A stretch of DNA of 64,000 nt from Linanthus parryae. Its lineage: Eukaryota > Streptophyta > Magnoliopsida > Ericales > Polemoniaceae. The translations under genes and the position numbers were made by a program. The notes under the pieces were generated by a model. The model saw only the letters and a program-made list of their open reading frames with translations, was not told the DNA's origin and made no database searches. Within the stretch, counting starts at the first letter, position 1; each line of letters opens with the position of its first letter. The stretch is taken from the NCBI GenBank assembly GCA_023055425.1, contig JALGPY010000007.1:85089136-85153135 (forward strand), given 5' to 3'. Below are positions 22,791 through 33,403 of this stretch, one piece after another.

Positions 22791-25700
22791 ATGGCCAAGA
22801 CAAAAGGAACCAGGCCTGTCAAAGAAGACGAAGAGATACCCGACCTTCCACAGGCCTTGTGGCGAAAAGCCCCCTTTTTGGGTGGGAAAGATTTCTACCA
22901 TGCGAGGGTGAAGGCGAAGAGGATGCCTGATCCTGTCCCGGCTGAGCGATTGTTGACACTGACTCGCCCAGTTAACTCAGCTCTGCTCGAGTTGATTGGT
23001 TCCGAGGATGTGGTTCGATTGGGAATCGAGAACGGGCACTTCCCATACACTGCGATTTCTACCCAAGCGTTCGTCCAGAAATTGGACTATATGGATGAGT
23101 GGATTGACCACGTGTTGGACCATCACGCCGCGACTCTTGATGAAGCCGGCGTATACTTTGCTATCCGTGCTATGAAGGGTGCTGCCGTGAAGCTGGATCA
23201 GTCCATGCTTCTAGACCTTCTGTCCCGTTACTCGCCTGCGACTCACACGTTCCATTTTGCTGAGTTCGAGGCTGCCCCCACACTCGAGGACGTTCAAATG
23301 TTGTACGAGCTTTCCCCCATGGGCGAGGTGGACCCTCTGAGTCCCTTGAGAACATCTGCGGAGATTGCCTTGTACACGCAGATGGAGGAATGCCTAGCAG
23401 AGGTAAAGAAAATCTCCACTCGATGGACCACTACAAAGCCTCTTCCGAACTGGCAACTGGTTGATACGTCTACGAAGAATACCTGGAACAAATGGTTGCA
23501 GTACTTCTTCCGAGACTATGCGAACAGCAGCATCACTAAGAAACTTCTGAGTGAGGACCCGGAGGCCGAGAATTACGTAGAGGGCAAGGGTTATCATTTG
23601 ACCCTTTGTGCTTTTCTCTGTGCCTGGCTGTCGAGGTACTTGATTGATGGTCACCCCCATGACGGATTCTTCTACCATGTGCTGCCACTTGCTGTGAGGC
23701 TTGCTCTTGGCCAGAGAGTCGCACTCGGACCCTTGGTCTTGGGCACGCTGTACTATAGGCTTGATCAGCTGGTTCTGGCTATGAGGGAGTCGCGTGGCCG
23801 CCTCGATGTTCTGACCTTTGTCAATATTTCCTTTTTGACAATGTGGGTTTTCGAGCGATGGTCGTCTTATGCTCCGACTGCTCTTAAGCTTGACAAGTGG
23901 TGTCCCCCAGGCGAGACAGAAGCGCGCAACAGCGGGAGAGCTGCGAGATGGTTCGGAGCAAGCAACACCAAGTGCGTTTGGAGTTTGATATGCGACAAAC
24001 GGAAGGAGTTTACTGCCAGGCCCTATGCCACGCGTATCGAGAATGTGCGATGGTTTCCAAAGCTATACCTCTCTAAAGGTATGGTCTTCTCAGAAGAGCT
24101 TCTCTTTGAGAAGGGACCGCATTTCCACGAGCGCTACCGCGAGTTCTTTTGCTGGTGTCTGCGAGGTTCCCTTCCTGCCCTCGCAGAGCATATTCGTGAG
24201 CTCGCGCCAAGGTATGAAAAGCTTACAGTGGATGTTGACCCCACTCGAGTTTCTCCTCAGTTTGGTTTTGATGCGGTGGCCCCATCAATCTGGCCCCAGT
24301 CTATTATCAGAGGATGCTACAAGCGCTTGCTGACAAAGGAGTGCAAGACGGTCTTCATGAACAATCTTCCCTTTGAGCAGCCTGCGGGAGCCCGCGAGGG
24401 TGGTTGTTCCCAGAACTGGCTCGCATACTGGGTTGCCCAGCAAACGAGGATTGAGACGGAGGCGGCGGCGCAGCCAAGTAGAGCCCCCCTGATCAAAAGA
24501 AACTCTTTTCCGTTTCGCCCCAATTGCAGTTTGAGCGAGTCTGAGTATGGCTGTTACTCACTGTGGGACCGTGAGAATCATTTGTGCCCTGATTTCGTTC
24601 TGAAGGAGCAAGTCGCCGCAGTCAAGAAGGGCGACACGCATGTCGTCAGATATAGCAAGGCGTTTGCTGAGGTAAGCAATTTCTTTGCGTGCGTCAAGCT
24701 TCTTGATTTCCTTACGCTGATATTTTCATTCTGTACTGCTTTAGTGTCACGTGCGGAGGTTCGCAGCTGGTGATCGCTCCAAATCGCTGGTTAACACCAT
24801 TGTTGCCACCAGAAGGCAAGGGGAGTCGTTCCGGCTAGCATGGAGGATGGACGCCGAGGTCGAAACAAAGGTTCGCGCAGTCATGAAGGCTTTTGCCGAC
24901 TCGCTGATAGACAATCCTCCGGCCCCGTCTCCTCCTAGAGATGACCCGTCCCCTCTAGCGACTGCGGCGCCGAGAGTGAAGAGGCCTAGGCAAAAGGGAA
25001 TTACGATTTCTTCCCCTAGAAGTGCTCCAGCTTCTCCTCCAGTGAGGTCCCTTTCTATCAAGGACAAAGGCAAAGGTCGCATGCCAAGCAAAGTGCGGAA
25101 AGAGCTCGCAGTTGAGACTTTCGTTCCATTCAATCAAGAGGAAGAGGAAGAGAGACAGGAGCCCCAAGAAGGTGATGAAGAAGAAGAAGCAACAGTTGTG
25201 ATGCATGAGGAAGAATCAGGAGGTACCTCCGTCGCATTTCCTTTCCCGTTATCGTAACTTCTTTGCACTTCTTTTCTTTAGACCAATCGTGCATTCGCAG
25301 ATGATGATGATGAAACCATTGGTGGCCTTGTGGCCAAGAGACAAAAGAGAGATGCCCATTATGGCATTCCAGATGATCCCATAAGCGAGGACATTCTTGC
25401 TGAGTCCCGGAAGACAGCCGCGGAGGCTGCTGAAAGAAGGAAGCGGCGAGAAGAAGAGGAGCTCGAGCGTGTGAAACAGCGGAGTCTCGAAGAGCGGCAT
25501 GTTGACGACTTAGCGCGTCCAGTTGACGAGGAAGACGAGCTTCCCGAAGAAGTGGCTCCTCATGTGGAGGAGGAAGATGAGGTTCCCGGAGAGGATGCAG
25601 CGGCCTTGGAGCAAGTCCAAGCAGACTTCGAAGAGATCGCAGGTGGCGATAAAGGTGAGATCTTCAATCTCGCAGTAACTTATAGAGATGTTATTGTGGT

Positions 25701-27054
25701 TGCGTTAAAGCACGGTGTGTCAAAGGCTGACATTCGCCGTTGGTTAGTAGGCAAATGCGGAGAACCCTCAGGTAATTATTTGAGTGATATGCACGTACTA
25801 GGCTTTAGCCACTTGAGGCAGAATCATGACTGGTTTATTCGCACCCCAGGTCACGCTTCTCTTAAGGACCTGCTTAGTGAAGACACACTGATAGGGCATG
25901 GTTCCACGTCCTTAGTGTATGACGAGGATACCTCGATCCCACCTTCGCGTGGAGGTGCTTACTCTTAGCTTTAGTAAAGATAGCGAAATAAATTATAACA
26001 CAAGTTACCTCATATCATCGCATTTAATGTCGCAGGTCATGCTGAGGAACCTGCGTCCTATGTTCCGGTTCCGAGCTCCATACTGAGAAGCCCGTCCCAG
26101 CTGCTGAGCATGCAAGTGAGCCTCTCGAGGACATCATCGAACTTTCCGATGATGCTGAAGCAGATGCTGTGTTGATGGACGAAGATGTCCGTACCGGTGC
26201 TGAGGAAGAAAGGACAAGTGCTGCTAATGTTTTCGCATCTGAGAGCGTCATCCGCCAAGCGACTTCGGCTGTTCCTTCGCCTCCGGCGATGACTGAGCCA
26301 GAGGCACCTATTCCTGCGTGGAGCATTTGGGGCTCGCAGGTTGGGAATGCAGTCGCAGCTGGTACGGCCTACACTCTTCCTCCTGACTACGAGAGATTGG
26401 AGCTCGCAGCTGATAGAAGAGCCATGGAGCGAGGGAAATCTTCAATCAACCCGACAGCTCGCATTCCTTCTCTTCATGAGATTCTGGAAGGAACGGGTAA
26501 GTAAAGCTTTACCGTTCGCACATCGCATTATTCACCTGCGAGTTCTGACATCGTAACTTATTTTCGAAATCACTTTAGGTTTGAAGCAAACCGATGTAGA
26601 CTGGGTGGTTCGAATGCGCCTCACCTACCCCCGATCGTTTGTGAGATCTCTGGAGATCGGGCCTTTTGACAGGAGGCTGTTCCTTACTGAAGCCATCTGG
26701 ATTTTGGAGCAGCTATCTGCGGCTACGCCTGCGACCATTTCGGTCCAGAGTGCTGAATTGCTATGTGGCATGTGCCAAAATCTTATTGCCAAAGTCCAGG
26801 GCAGACTTGGTTTCAAATTCCTTAAGGACAGAGTCACGCTGATTCGCGCAGCCGTAACTTTGAAACTCGGCCACCAGAATCTCGCAGCTGAGAAGCAGAA
26901 AGTGGAGCAGCAGAAGCAAGAGGTTGATGAAGCTCTAAAGCTGTATCATGTGATGAATGCTAGATGCGAGCTACTGAAGCAAGAAGTGGAACAAGTGGAG
27001 AAGCTGAGCGAGCAGTTCGAGCCCCAGGACTCCTTAATCAAGAATTTGCTTTGA
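22791..27054 (+). CDS. Antisense plant mobile domain (PMD, aminotransferase-like) gene, five exons, one frameshift
   Basis: Encoded opposite to gag-pol between pol and the 3' LTR. Start ATG at 22791 (MAKTKGTRPVKEDEE), 2 bp after a 5'UTR acceptor. Exons by GT-AG sites that keep frame: 22791-24671, 24745-25222, 25301-25771, 26036-26496, 26579-27054, about 1,255 codons. Residues ~90-560 look like the PMD fold: LDYMDEWIDHVLDHH, HFAEFEAAPTLEDVQMLYEL, LCAFLCAWLSRYLIDGHPH, LGPLVLGTLYYRLD, FLTMWVFERW, ICDKRKEFTARPYATRIENV. Then a basic Pro/Ser linker, acidic blocks, a helical segment (VTYRDVIVVALKHGVSKADI), a C-terminal domain (VVRMRLTYPRSFVRSL) and a coiled coil (EKQKVEQQKQEVDEALKLYH). A one-base loss near 26085-26095 in exon 4 changes frame. 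PMD proteins MAIN/MAIL1 act in silencing and genome stability in Arabidopsis; role here unknown. Relics at 15410-17617, 47525-48885 and 56372-57329 show the same order. Confidence 0.78.
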
Positions 27055-27450
27055 CTTTTCGAATTTTGAAAAGAAAACAAGGAAATAGCTGAAACATTAA
27101 TGTAATGTTGCTAGGGTTTCTCCCCCTTTTTTTTTAACAACAAACAATGAATTTGCCCGTTTTGCCCTTTTCGGGATTTGACAGGATATCTTTGTGCATA
27201 TCCAATTATGACATCAGCAATTGATACTTTGCTTGATTTTCGCGCTAATTTCTCGGCAGATAAGCACGCTTTTGTTGGGAAGTCCATCCGAATCATGACC
27301 ATCCGTCATTTATTAGGATACGCAACTGGATCGTCGTAGCCTTTAGTAGGGTAATTGATTGTTACCGCTTTTCAAGGCGCAAGTGATTGAACTTACCCTC
27401 TTTTTGAATTTTGCTGACTCATCCTTGGCAACTGAAGAGTCTCCACAGGG
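27055..27450. other. Spacer between the two antisense units
   Basis: No coding feature. A poly-T run (27124-27136) lies just downstream of the PMD stop; on the plus strand it may lie in the PMD 3' end. Confidence 0.4.
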
Positions 27451-27460
27451 TCTATATAAA
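27451..27460 (+). promoter_or_regulatory. TATA box of a possible second antisense transcript
   Basis: tctatataaa on the plus strand, 36 bp before an ATG at 27496 and followed by a donor/acceptor pair (GCC|GTGAGT near 27508; tgtgtgcag near 27719). Confidence 0.35.
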
Positions 27461-27495
27461 CCCTGTCTTTGCTATTTGGGTTCTTCATCCCAAAG

Positions 27496-27970
27496 ATGTG
27501 CTTTGCCGTGAGTCCTTACGACTACTGGCTTCAACGCTTGTTTTTCGTTGATTCATGGCAACTTCAAGTTTTGAATCCTGAGTTTGCGCTCTGTGCTATA
27601 GAAATAGTTTCCAAGATCCACTTTATGAGGAATATTGCTCTTTATAACCATCATAAAGAAGATGGAGATAACATCTCATGTGTGTTCGAAGAAATTTCTT
27701 CGTGTATTATGTGTGCAGGTCATGTTTCCGGCCGCCTCGTGGCGAGGTGCAGCGCCGAAGTGACCGTGCTACCGTCTCGTAATGAACGGCGGAATTCTCC
27801 TCCAGCATCCCTGGAGGAGGATTTCTTGCCTCTTCGTTCTTGAACTCAGGAGGCTCGTCAATGCCCTTGTCCAACATGACAAGGAGTCCATCACCAGAGG
27901 AATGACTGCTTCGCCTGTTTTGCAGAGTAGCATCTGTCGGCACAGGAAGCTCCTCCGGCGCCTATCTTGA
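27496..27970 (+). other. Possible second antisense transcription unit, short and broken frames
   Basis: Downstream of a TATA box. From the ATG at 27496 the frame (MCFAVSPYDYWLQRLFFVD) stays open to a TGA at 27841-27843; if the GT-AG pair is used, the part after 27719 is joined differently. A second frame to 27970 contains ALVQHDKESITRGM and RHRKLLRRLS. I recognise no domain. Could be a decayed extra ORF of the Tat-like element or non-coding transcript. Confidence 0.25.
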
Positions 27971-28519
27971 TCAGACAGAGGCTTTTGTCATCCCTTGGGG
28001 TCTTGGACATATCGCATCCCAGATCTTGCTGCTAGGGATGTAGCGAATGACAAGCTGATCTCTTCGCGGCAGCATCCCTTTTGCTATAGATCTTTGGCCG
28101 CAGATCTGCGTGCTGCATTGCCGGTGTTAGGACCGGTGGGTTCCTCCTTTTCTTAGTCGGGATTCGCCTAGTGTGTCTCTGGCTTGTCAGCCACTTTTCG
28201 AATGTATTGTAAGCCATGTAGGCTGCATAGTTAGATTTGAGCTTTTTCGTTTGTAAGCTGTTATCTAGACAGATGAATTGTAAGTCATTTGACTCATAAT
28301 GATAAATAGCCTTTGTATTATCTGCTGTCTCTTCGCAACAAAATACAATTTCGCATGCATTTCGGCTTATTTCGCCTTGCATAATGCTATGGAATGGTTT
28401 CGCATTTGCGATATATCAATTCGCGGATGTTTCGCTAGATCGTTCGAGATCATATTTTCGCAGCTGTGCCATCTCGGCGGATGGGCTTGTGGTTGGCCGT
28501 TGTAGATCATTTAAGATCA
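27971..28519. other. Spacer before the 54-bp array
   Basis: No gene seen. Sequence is enriched in tcgca/tgcga words that also occur in the array. Confidence 0.4.
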
Positions 28520-29440
28520 TGTTCACAACATTGCTATCGTAACAGATAGTCTTTAGCAGATCAATTAAGATCGTTAAGTGGTGCGGATTGCTATCACAAC
28601 AGATAGGCTTTATTAGAGAATTGCTTGAGATCGTTTCTCGCATAAATTGCTATCGCAACAGATAGACTTTTAGAAGATCCAATCAGATCATTTTGCGCAT
28701 GCGTTGCCAATTAAGATCGCACTTGCATTGGCTGCTATCATAACAGATAGGCTTTATGATCAATTAAGATCGCTTTTGCATTTGGCTGCTATCGTAAGAG
28801 ATAGGCTTTAGATGATCAATTAAGATCGCATTTGCATAGGCTGCTATCGTGAGAGATAGGCTTAGATGATCAATTAAGATCGCATTTGCATTGGATGCTA
28901 TCGTGAGAGATAGGCTTAGATGATCAATTAAGATCGCATTTGCATTGGCTACTATCGTGAGAGATAGGCTTAGATGATCAATTAAGATCGCGTTTGCATT
29001 GGCTGCTATCGTGAGATATAGGCTTAGATGATCAATTAAGATCGCATTTGCATTGGATGCTATCGTGAGAGATAGGCTTTAGATGATCAGTTAAGATATC
29101 ATTCGTATTGGCTGCTATCGTGAGAGATAGGCTTTAGATGATCAGTTAAGATCGCATTCGTATTGGCTGCTATCGTGAGAGATAGGCTTAGATGATCACT
29201 TAAGATCGCATTTGCATTGGCTGCTATCGTGAGAGATAGGCTTAGATGATCACTTAAGATCGCATTTGCATTGGCTGCTATCGTGAGAGATAGGCTTAGA
29301 TGATCAGTTAAGATCGCAGTTGTATTGGCTGCTATCGTGAGAGATAGGCTTAGATGATCACTTAAGATCGCATTTGCATTGGCTGCTATCGTGAGAGATA
29401 GGCTTAGATGATCAGTTAAGATCGTAGTTGTACGGATCGC
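28520..29440. repeat. 54-bp tandem array in the 3' untranslated zone of the Tat-like element
   Basis: About 16 copies. The unit contains gctgctatcgtgagagatag, gcttagatgatca and ttaagatcgcatttgcattg. Units from about 28783 onward are nearly identical at 54-55 bp; those before are longer and diverged. Each unit has a small stem (CTATC-gtga-GAGATAG) and gatc palindromes. It lies just past the pol stop (minus strand). Satellite-like arrays in the 3' UTR of Tat/Ogre elements are an established source of plant satellites. Confidence 0.92.
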
Positions 29441-29665
29441 TATTGCGGCGAATAAACCATTGTTAACAGTAATAACAAACTAAGTAGAGCAATATAAACA
29501 GCTAGCAATTTGAACTTCTCATTTGGGAGAATTCTTTTATTATAACGCTCTCATATGGGAGAGATGGGATTACAATCCTCTCATATGGGAGAGAGGAGAT
29601 TGCGTAAATCGTAGCCATATGAGACATTAAATAACGTTATCATAAAACGTATGAAATAAGAGAAG
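29441..29665. other. Pol 3' flank with short direct repeats
   Basis: Contains three copies of a ctcatatgggaga motif (29518-29593), a short tandem-like element distinct from the 54-bp array. Confidence 0.5.
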
Positions 29666-32600
29666 TCAGGGATAGTACTTCTTGATCCAGCGCATGTTGA
29701 CTGAACTCGGAGTTGAGGTTGTGCCGTGCAACCTTCGTATGCTGCAGTAGCCACTATCGAAGACTTCTGTGACTTCGAAAGGTCCTTCCCAATTAGCTGC
29801 AAACTTTGGGTGAGTTGCTTCTCGCATACAGTGGTCAGATGCGCGCAAGACCAGGTCCCCGACTGCGAAATCTCTTCGCTGGACTGTCTTATTGTAGGCG
29901 CGAGCGATTCTTTCCTGGTACCGCTTGTTGGTCCTTTTAGCTTGTTCTCGCTTTTCTTCCAGCAAGACTAAGTCATGATCGCATTGATTTTCATAGAGTG
30001 CATGGAAGGCCAGCCTTGCCGAATTGACTCTGACCTCCGCAGGTACTACAGCTTCGGCCCCGTAACATAGTAGAAATGGCGAGGCCCCTGTGGGTGTCCT
30101 TAGAGAAGTTCGGTAGGCCCACAGAGCTATACTTAGGGAGTCGGCCCACTTCTTGTGGTCATCTGCGACCATCTGGCTCAATATTCTCAACAGCGTTTTG
30201 TTAGTCGCTTCAGCTTGTCCGTTTCCCTTTGGGTAATAGGGGGTAGAGCATATCTGCCTGATATTGTACTCCGCTAATTTTGCAGCTACCTGGCGATTAA
30301 CAAAAGGAGTACCGTTATCTGAAAGAATGGTATTTGGGATTCCGAACCTGCATACGATGCTTTCCTGGATGAAGTTGACCACAGCCAGCGCATTTGCCAT
30401 CTTTAGTGGTATTGCTTCCACCCACTTGGTGAACAGCTCGGTTGCGGTGAGAATGAAATGGTTCCCGTGCGACGTCGGTCGGATGGGACCGATGAAGTCC
30501 AGAGCCCATGTGTGAAATGGCCATGGTGTCCCTAATGCATGTAGATCCACGGCGGGAGCGTGCACTAGGTTCCCTTTGAATTGGCATTCCTGGCAGCGTC
30601 GCACTTTGGTGCGGCAATCGACCTCCATCGTGGGCCAGAAATATCCGATTGAGAGGAGCTGTCTGCATAATTTCGCACCTCCTTGGTGTTCCACCTGATG
30701 AGAAAGGTCCATGACTTCTTGTGCTTCCCTGCCGTCTAGACATCGCAGCAAGTTTCCCTCGTGACCTTTTCGCCAAAGCAGGTTTTCCTGTACCACATAT
30801 CGAGACGCTTTCCTTTTCAATTTTTCGGCTTCTTTTCTCGATTCGGGCACGGTGCCCTGGGTGAGGAAATCAAACAGTGGCTTCCTCCAGTCCGTGTCGG
30901 CATCGGTTAGGGCGATGAGTAGAGAATCCTTGATTAGTGCGCAACTTTCGCACTTCCCTTGTATCAGGGCTGCGGCCGTTGACATGTCTGGCCAATGAAT
31001 GCCATATCTCTGAGCCTTTCTGTAGATTGACACCTCGCTTTCTCCGCAAGCGTGTTGGTGGATCTTTTCTAACAGCTGTTGTCCCTCTTGCTCGGAGACG
31101 CAACGCATGAGTATTCCTCCAGGACCCTTGTAGTAAAGGGTGTTGTCGTGGATGCAGTATCCTTTTGTGAGTGCCCAGCTTTCGCTGCTGGTACCTTTCG
31201 CAATAGCTTGCAGGATTGCTTTCCGCCAGTCTGCGTCATCCATGTGTTCGTCGTCGCGCGCATCTTCTGTTAATGCCGACGATGTTCGCACTTCGATGGA
31301 AATCCTTGCGGGGCATTTGTCTATGCTGACCTTAGATCCCAAGGTTGCTAAGGCATCTGCGTGCCTATTGTCCGCTCGGGGCTTGTGCTCGTACTTCACA
31401 TCGCAGAATTGCTGCATCAGCTTTTGTACTAAGGTGCGGTAAGACAGGAGGTTGATCTCCTTCAAACCATATTCGCCCGAGGCTTGCTTAACAATCAGTT
31501 TGGAATCTCCCATGACCGTTAAGTTGCTCACCTCCAAAGCTTTCGCTGCACGGAGTCCCGCGATGAGAGCCTCGTATTCCGCTTCGTTGTTTGTGACTGC
31601 GAAGTTGAGCTTTGCGGACATCTGTAGGACTTCCCCGTCTGGCTTTGTCAAGACTATCCCAATGCCTCCGCCTTTCCTCGTTGACGAACCGTCGAAGTGG
31701 AGGGTCCAATAGGGCACGTCGATTGCGTAGATTTCAGGGCCTTCGAGCTCTTCTTCGATCACGGGTTCGTGGCTGTTGTCGGGAAACTGTGCCAACAGAT
31801 CCGCTACCGCCTGCGACTTGATCGCTTTTGGTCTCACGCATGTGATATCGTATTGAGAGATGGTCATGTACCATTTTGCCAATCTCCCGCCCGGAGTAGT
31901 GTGAGTTAGCAAGTATCTTATGGGGTCGCTCTTGGTGACCACCACTACTTTGTGTGATGCAAAATAGTGTCTCAACTTCTCTATCACAAAGAATAAATCA
32001 AGGCAATGACGTTCGATGTCTGTGTACCTTGATTCAGCAGGCTGCACAATGCGAGAGATATAGTAGATGGGCCTCTCTTGGCCTTCATACTCCTGAGCCA
32101 AGAGCGCTCCTATAGATCTCCTTGTTGATGTCAGATATAGCAGAAGCGGTGATCCCAGTTGAGGCGCGATCATTATCTTTGAGGACGTGAGTAAATCCTT
32201 CAGCTTTTCGAATGCGACTTCGTGGTCCGGAGCCCAGTTGTACGCGGCGTCCTTCTTGAGAAGAGTGCTGAAACAGCATGTGATTTCGGCAATTGCTGGG
32301 ATGAATCTCCGCAGATATGACAGTTTTCCCAAGAATGTTTTCAAGGTACTTTGGTTATGGGGTGGCGTCATGCTGGTGATGGCTGACACTTTCGCAGGGT
32401 CAGGCTCGATCCCTTGGCGATGGACTACGCATCCCAAGAACTTTCCCGAGGTCACGCCGAATGCGCATTTCATGGGGTTCATTTTCAGTTGAAAGCTCCT
32501 GCATCTGTTGAACACCTTTCGCAGATCTGCAAGGTGATCTGCTTCGTGCTTGGATTTAACCACCAGGTCATCCACATAGAATTCCACCTCTTTGTGCATC

Positions 32601-33391
32601 ATGTCGTGGAATAGAGCCATCATGGCCCGCTGATAGGTCGCGCCCGCGTTCTTAAGACCGAACGGCATCACCGTGTAGTTGAATACCCCCACAGGAGTGA
32701 TGAATGCAGTTTTCTGCGCATCTTCGGGATCCATCTTGATTTGATTGTACCTGCTGAAACCGTCCATGAAACTGAACATGCGATGGCCTGCTGTTGAATC
32801 GATAAGCAATTCGATGTTGGGTAGTGGGAAATCGTCCTTAGGGCAGAAGCGATTGAGATCTCGGAAGTCCACGCAGATGCGGAGCTGTCCGTTCTTCTTC
32901 ACCACCGGCACGATGTTGGCCAGCCATGTGGGATGATGATTCGGCTCTATGAACTTGGCGTCTAGGAGTTTGACAATCTCCTGCTTGATCTTCACGTTGA
33001 GCTCTGGCCTGAAGCTTCTGGTGCTTTGCTTGACCGGTTTAGACCCTGGGATGATGTCTAAACGGTGCATGGTGATGCTTGTATCCAGACCTGGCATCTC
33101 ATCGTACTCCCATGCGAACACATCCTTGTATTCAGTTAGGAGCTGTAGCAGTCCTTGTTCCTCTTCGCTTTTGAGGTCCGCACTCAGGAAGACTGGTCTT
33201 TTCTTTTCCTCGTTAGGGCTGAGGAACACTTCCTTTAGTTCTTGCTTTTGTGGTCTTGGCCTGTCTTCCATGCATTCAGGCGCTTCTTTGAGTTTCTCGT
33301 CTGGAGCGCCCTGTGTTGGCTCTTTCGTCAGCGCAACTTGCTCGATTTGATTGATTTGCCCAGGGATATCCCCATGCCCGGGTGAGGACAT
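29666..33391 (-). CDS. Tat-like Ty3/Gypsy pol: RT, RNase H, second RNase H, integrase
   Basis: 1,241 open codons without a break. Approximate residues: RT 110-300 with catalytic FYVDDLVVKS at ~272; RT-linked RNase H ~430-520 (LYLTSTRRSIGALLAQE); second RNase H ~564-690 (WTLHFDGSSTRKGGG, NNEAEYEALIAGL, MGDSKLIVKQ, NRHADALA); integrase zinc region ~895-935 (HQVEHQGGAKLCRQLL, RRCQECQ); integrase core ~965-1070 with D (WALDFIGPI), D (LSDNGTPF) and E (QAEATNKT); C-terminal part to WIKKYYP. Catalytic residues are present. The frame is the same as gag-protease and begins 12 bp after its stop; the first Met is 33391. Expression would need readthrough of that UGA, re-initiation or splicing. No chromodomain, as expected for Tat. 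Confidence 0.95.
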   Translation of the reverse strand: MSSPGHGDIPGQINQIEQVALTKEPTQGAPDEKLKEAPECMEDRPRPQKQELKEVFLSPNEEKKRPVFLSADLKSEEEQGLLQLLTEYKDVFAWEYDEMPGLDTSITMHRLDIIPGSKPVKQSTRSFRPELNVKIKQEIVKLLDAKFIEPNHHPTWLANIVPVVKKNGQLRICVDFRDLNRFCPKDDFPLPNIELLIDSTAGHRMFSFMDGFSRYNQIKMDPEDAQKTAFITPVGVFNYTVMPFGLKNAGATYQRAMMALFHDMMHKEVEFYVDDLVVKSKHEADHLADLRKVFNRCRSFQLKMNPMKCAFGVTSGKFLGCVVHRQGIEPDPAKVSAITSMTPPHNQSTLKTFLGKLSYLRRFIPAIAEITCCFSTLLKKDAAYNWAPDHEVAFEKLKDLLTSSKIMIAPQLGSPLLLYLTSTRRSIGALLAQEYEGQERPIYYISRIVQPAESRYTDIERHCLDLFFVIEKLRHYFASHKVVVVTKSDPIRYLLTHTTPGGRLAKWYMTISQYDITCVRPKAIKSQAVADLLAQFPDNSHEPVIEEELEGPEIYAIDVPYWTLHFDGSSTRKGGGIGIVLTKPDGEVLQMSAKLNFAVTNNEAEYEALIAGLRAAKALEVSNLTVMGDSKLIVKQASGEYGLKEINLLSYRTLVQKLMQQFCDVKYEHKPRADNRHADALATLGSKVSIDKCPARISIEVRTSSALTEDARDDEHMDDADWRKAILQAIAKGTSSESWALTKGYCIHDNTLYYKGPGGILMRCVSEQEGQQLLEKIHQHACGESEVSIYRKAQRYGIHWPDMSTAAALIQGKCESCALIKDSLLIALTDADTDWRKPLFDFLTQGTVPESRKEAEKLKRKASRYVVQENLLWRKGHEGNLLRCLDGREAQEVMDLSHQVEHQGGAKLCRQLLSIGYFWPTMEVDCRTKVRRCQECQFKGNLVHAPAVDLHALGTPWPFHTWALDFIGPIRPTSHGNHFILTATELFTKWVEAIPLKMANALAVVNFIQESIVCRFGIPNTILSDNGTPFVNRQVAAKLAEYNIRQICSTPYYPKGNGQAEATNKTLLRILSQMVADDHKKWADSLSIALWAYRTSLRTPTGASPFLLCYGAEAVVPAEVRVNSARLAFHALYENQCDHDLVLLEEKREQAKRTNKRYQERIARAYNKTVQRRDFAVGDLVLRASDHCMREATHPKFAANWEGPFEVTEVFDSGYCSIRRLHGTTSTPSSVNMRWIKKYYP

Positions 33392-33403
33392 CCCCGCGCA
33401 CCT

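Noticed and set aside
25772..25968. Continuation of PMD exon 3 to the stop at 25966-25968
   Set aside because: A strong donor (CAG|GTAATT) at 25772 joins in frame to an acceptor at 26035, and the relic at 16606-16947 supports coding only up to this region.
28520..29440. CRISPR-like array
   Set aside because: Eukaryotic context, head-to-tail units without unique spacers.
31077..31480. Plus-strand frames across pol and gag (e.g. 31140-31442, 32949-33350, 34916-35395) as extra antisense genes
   Set aside because: They are shadows of the long minus-strand gag and pol frames; no splice or domain evidence.
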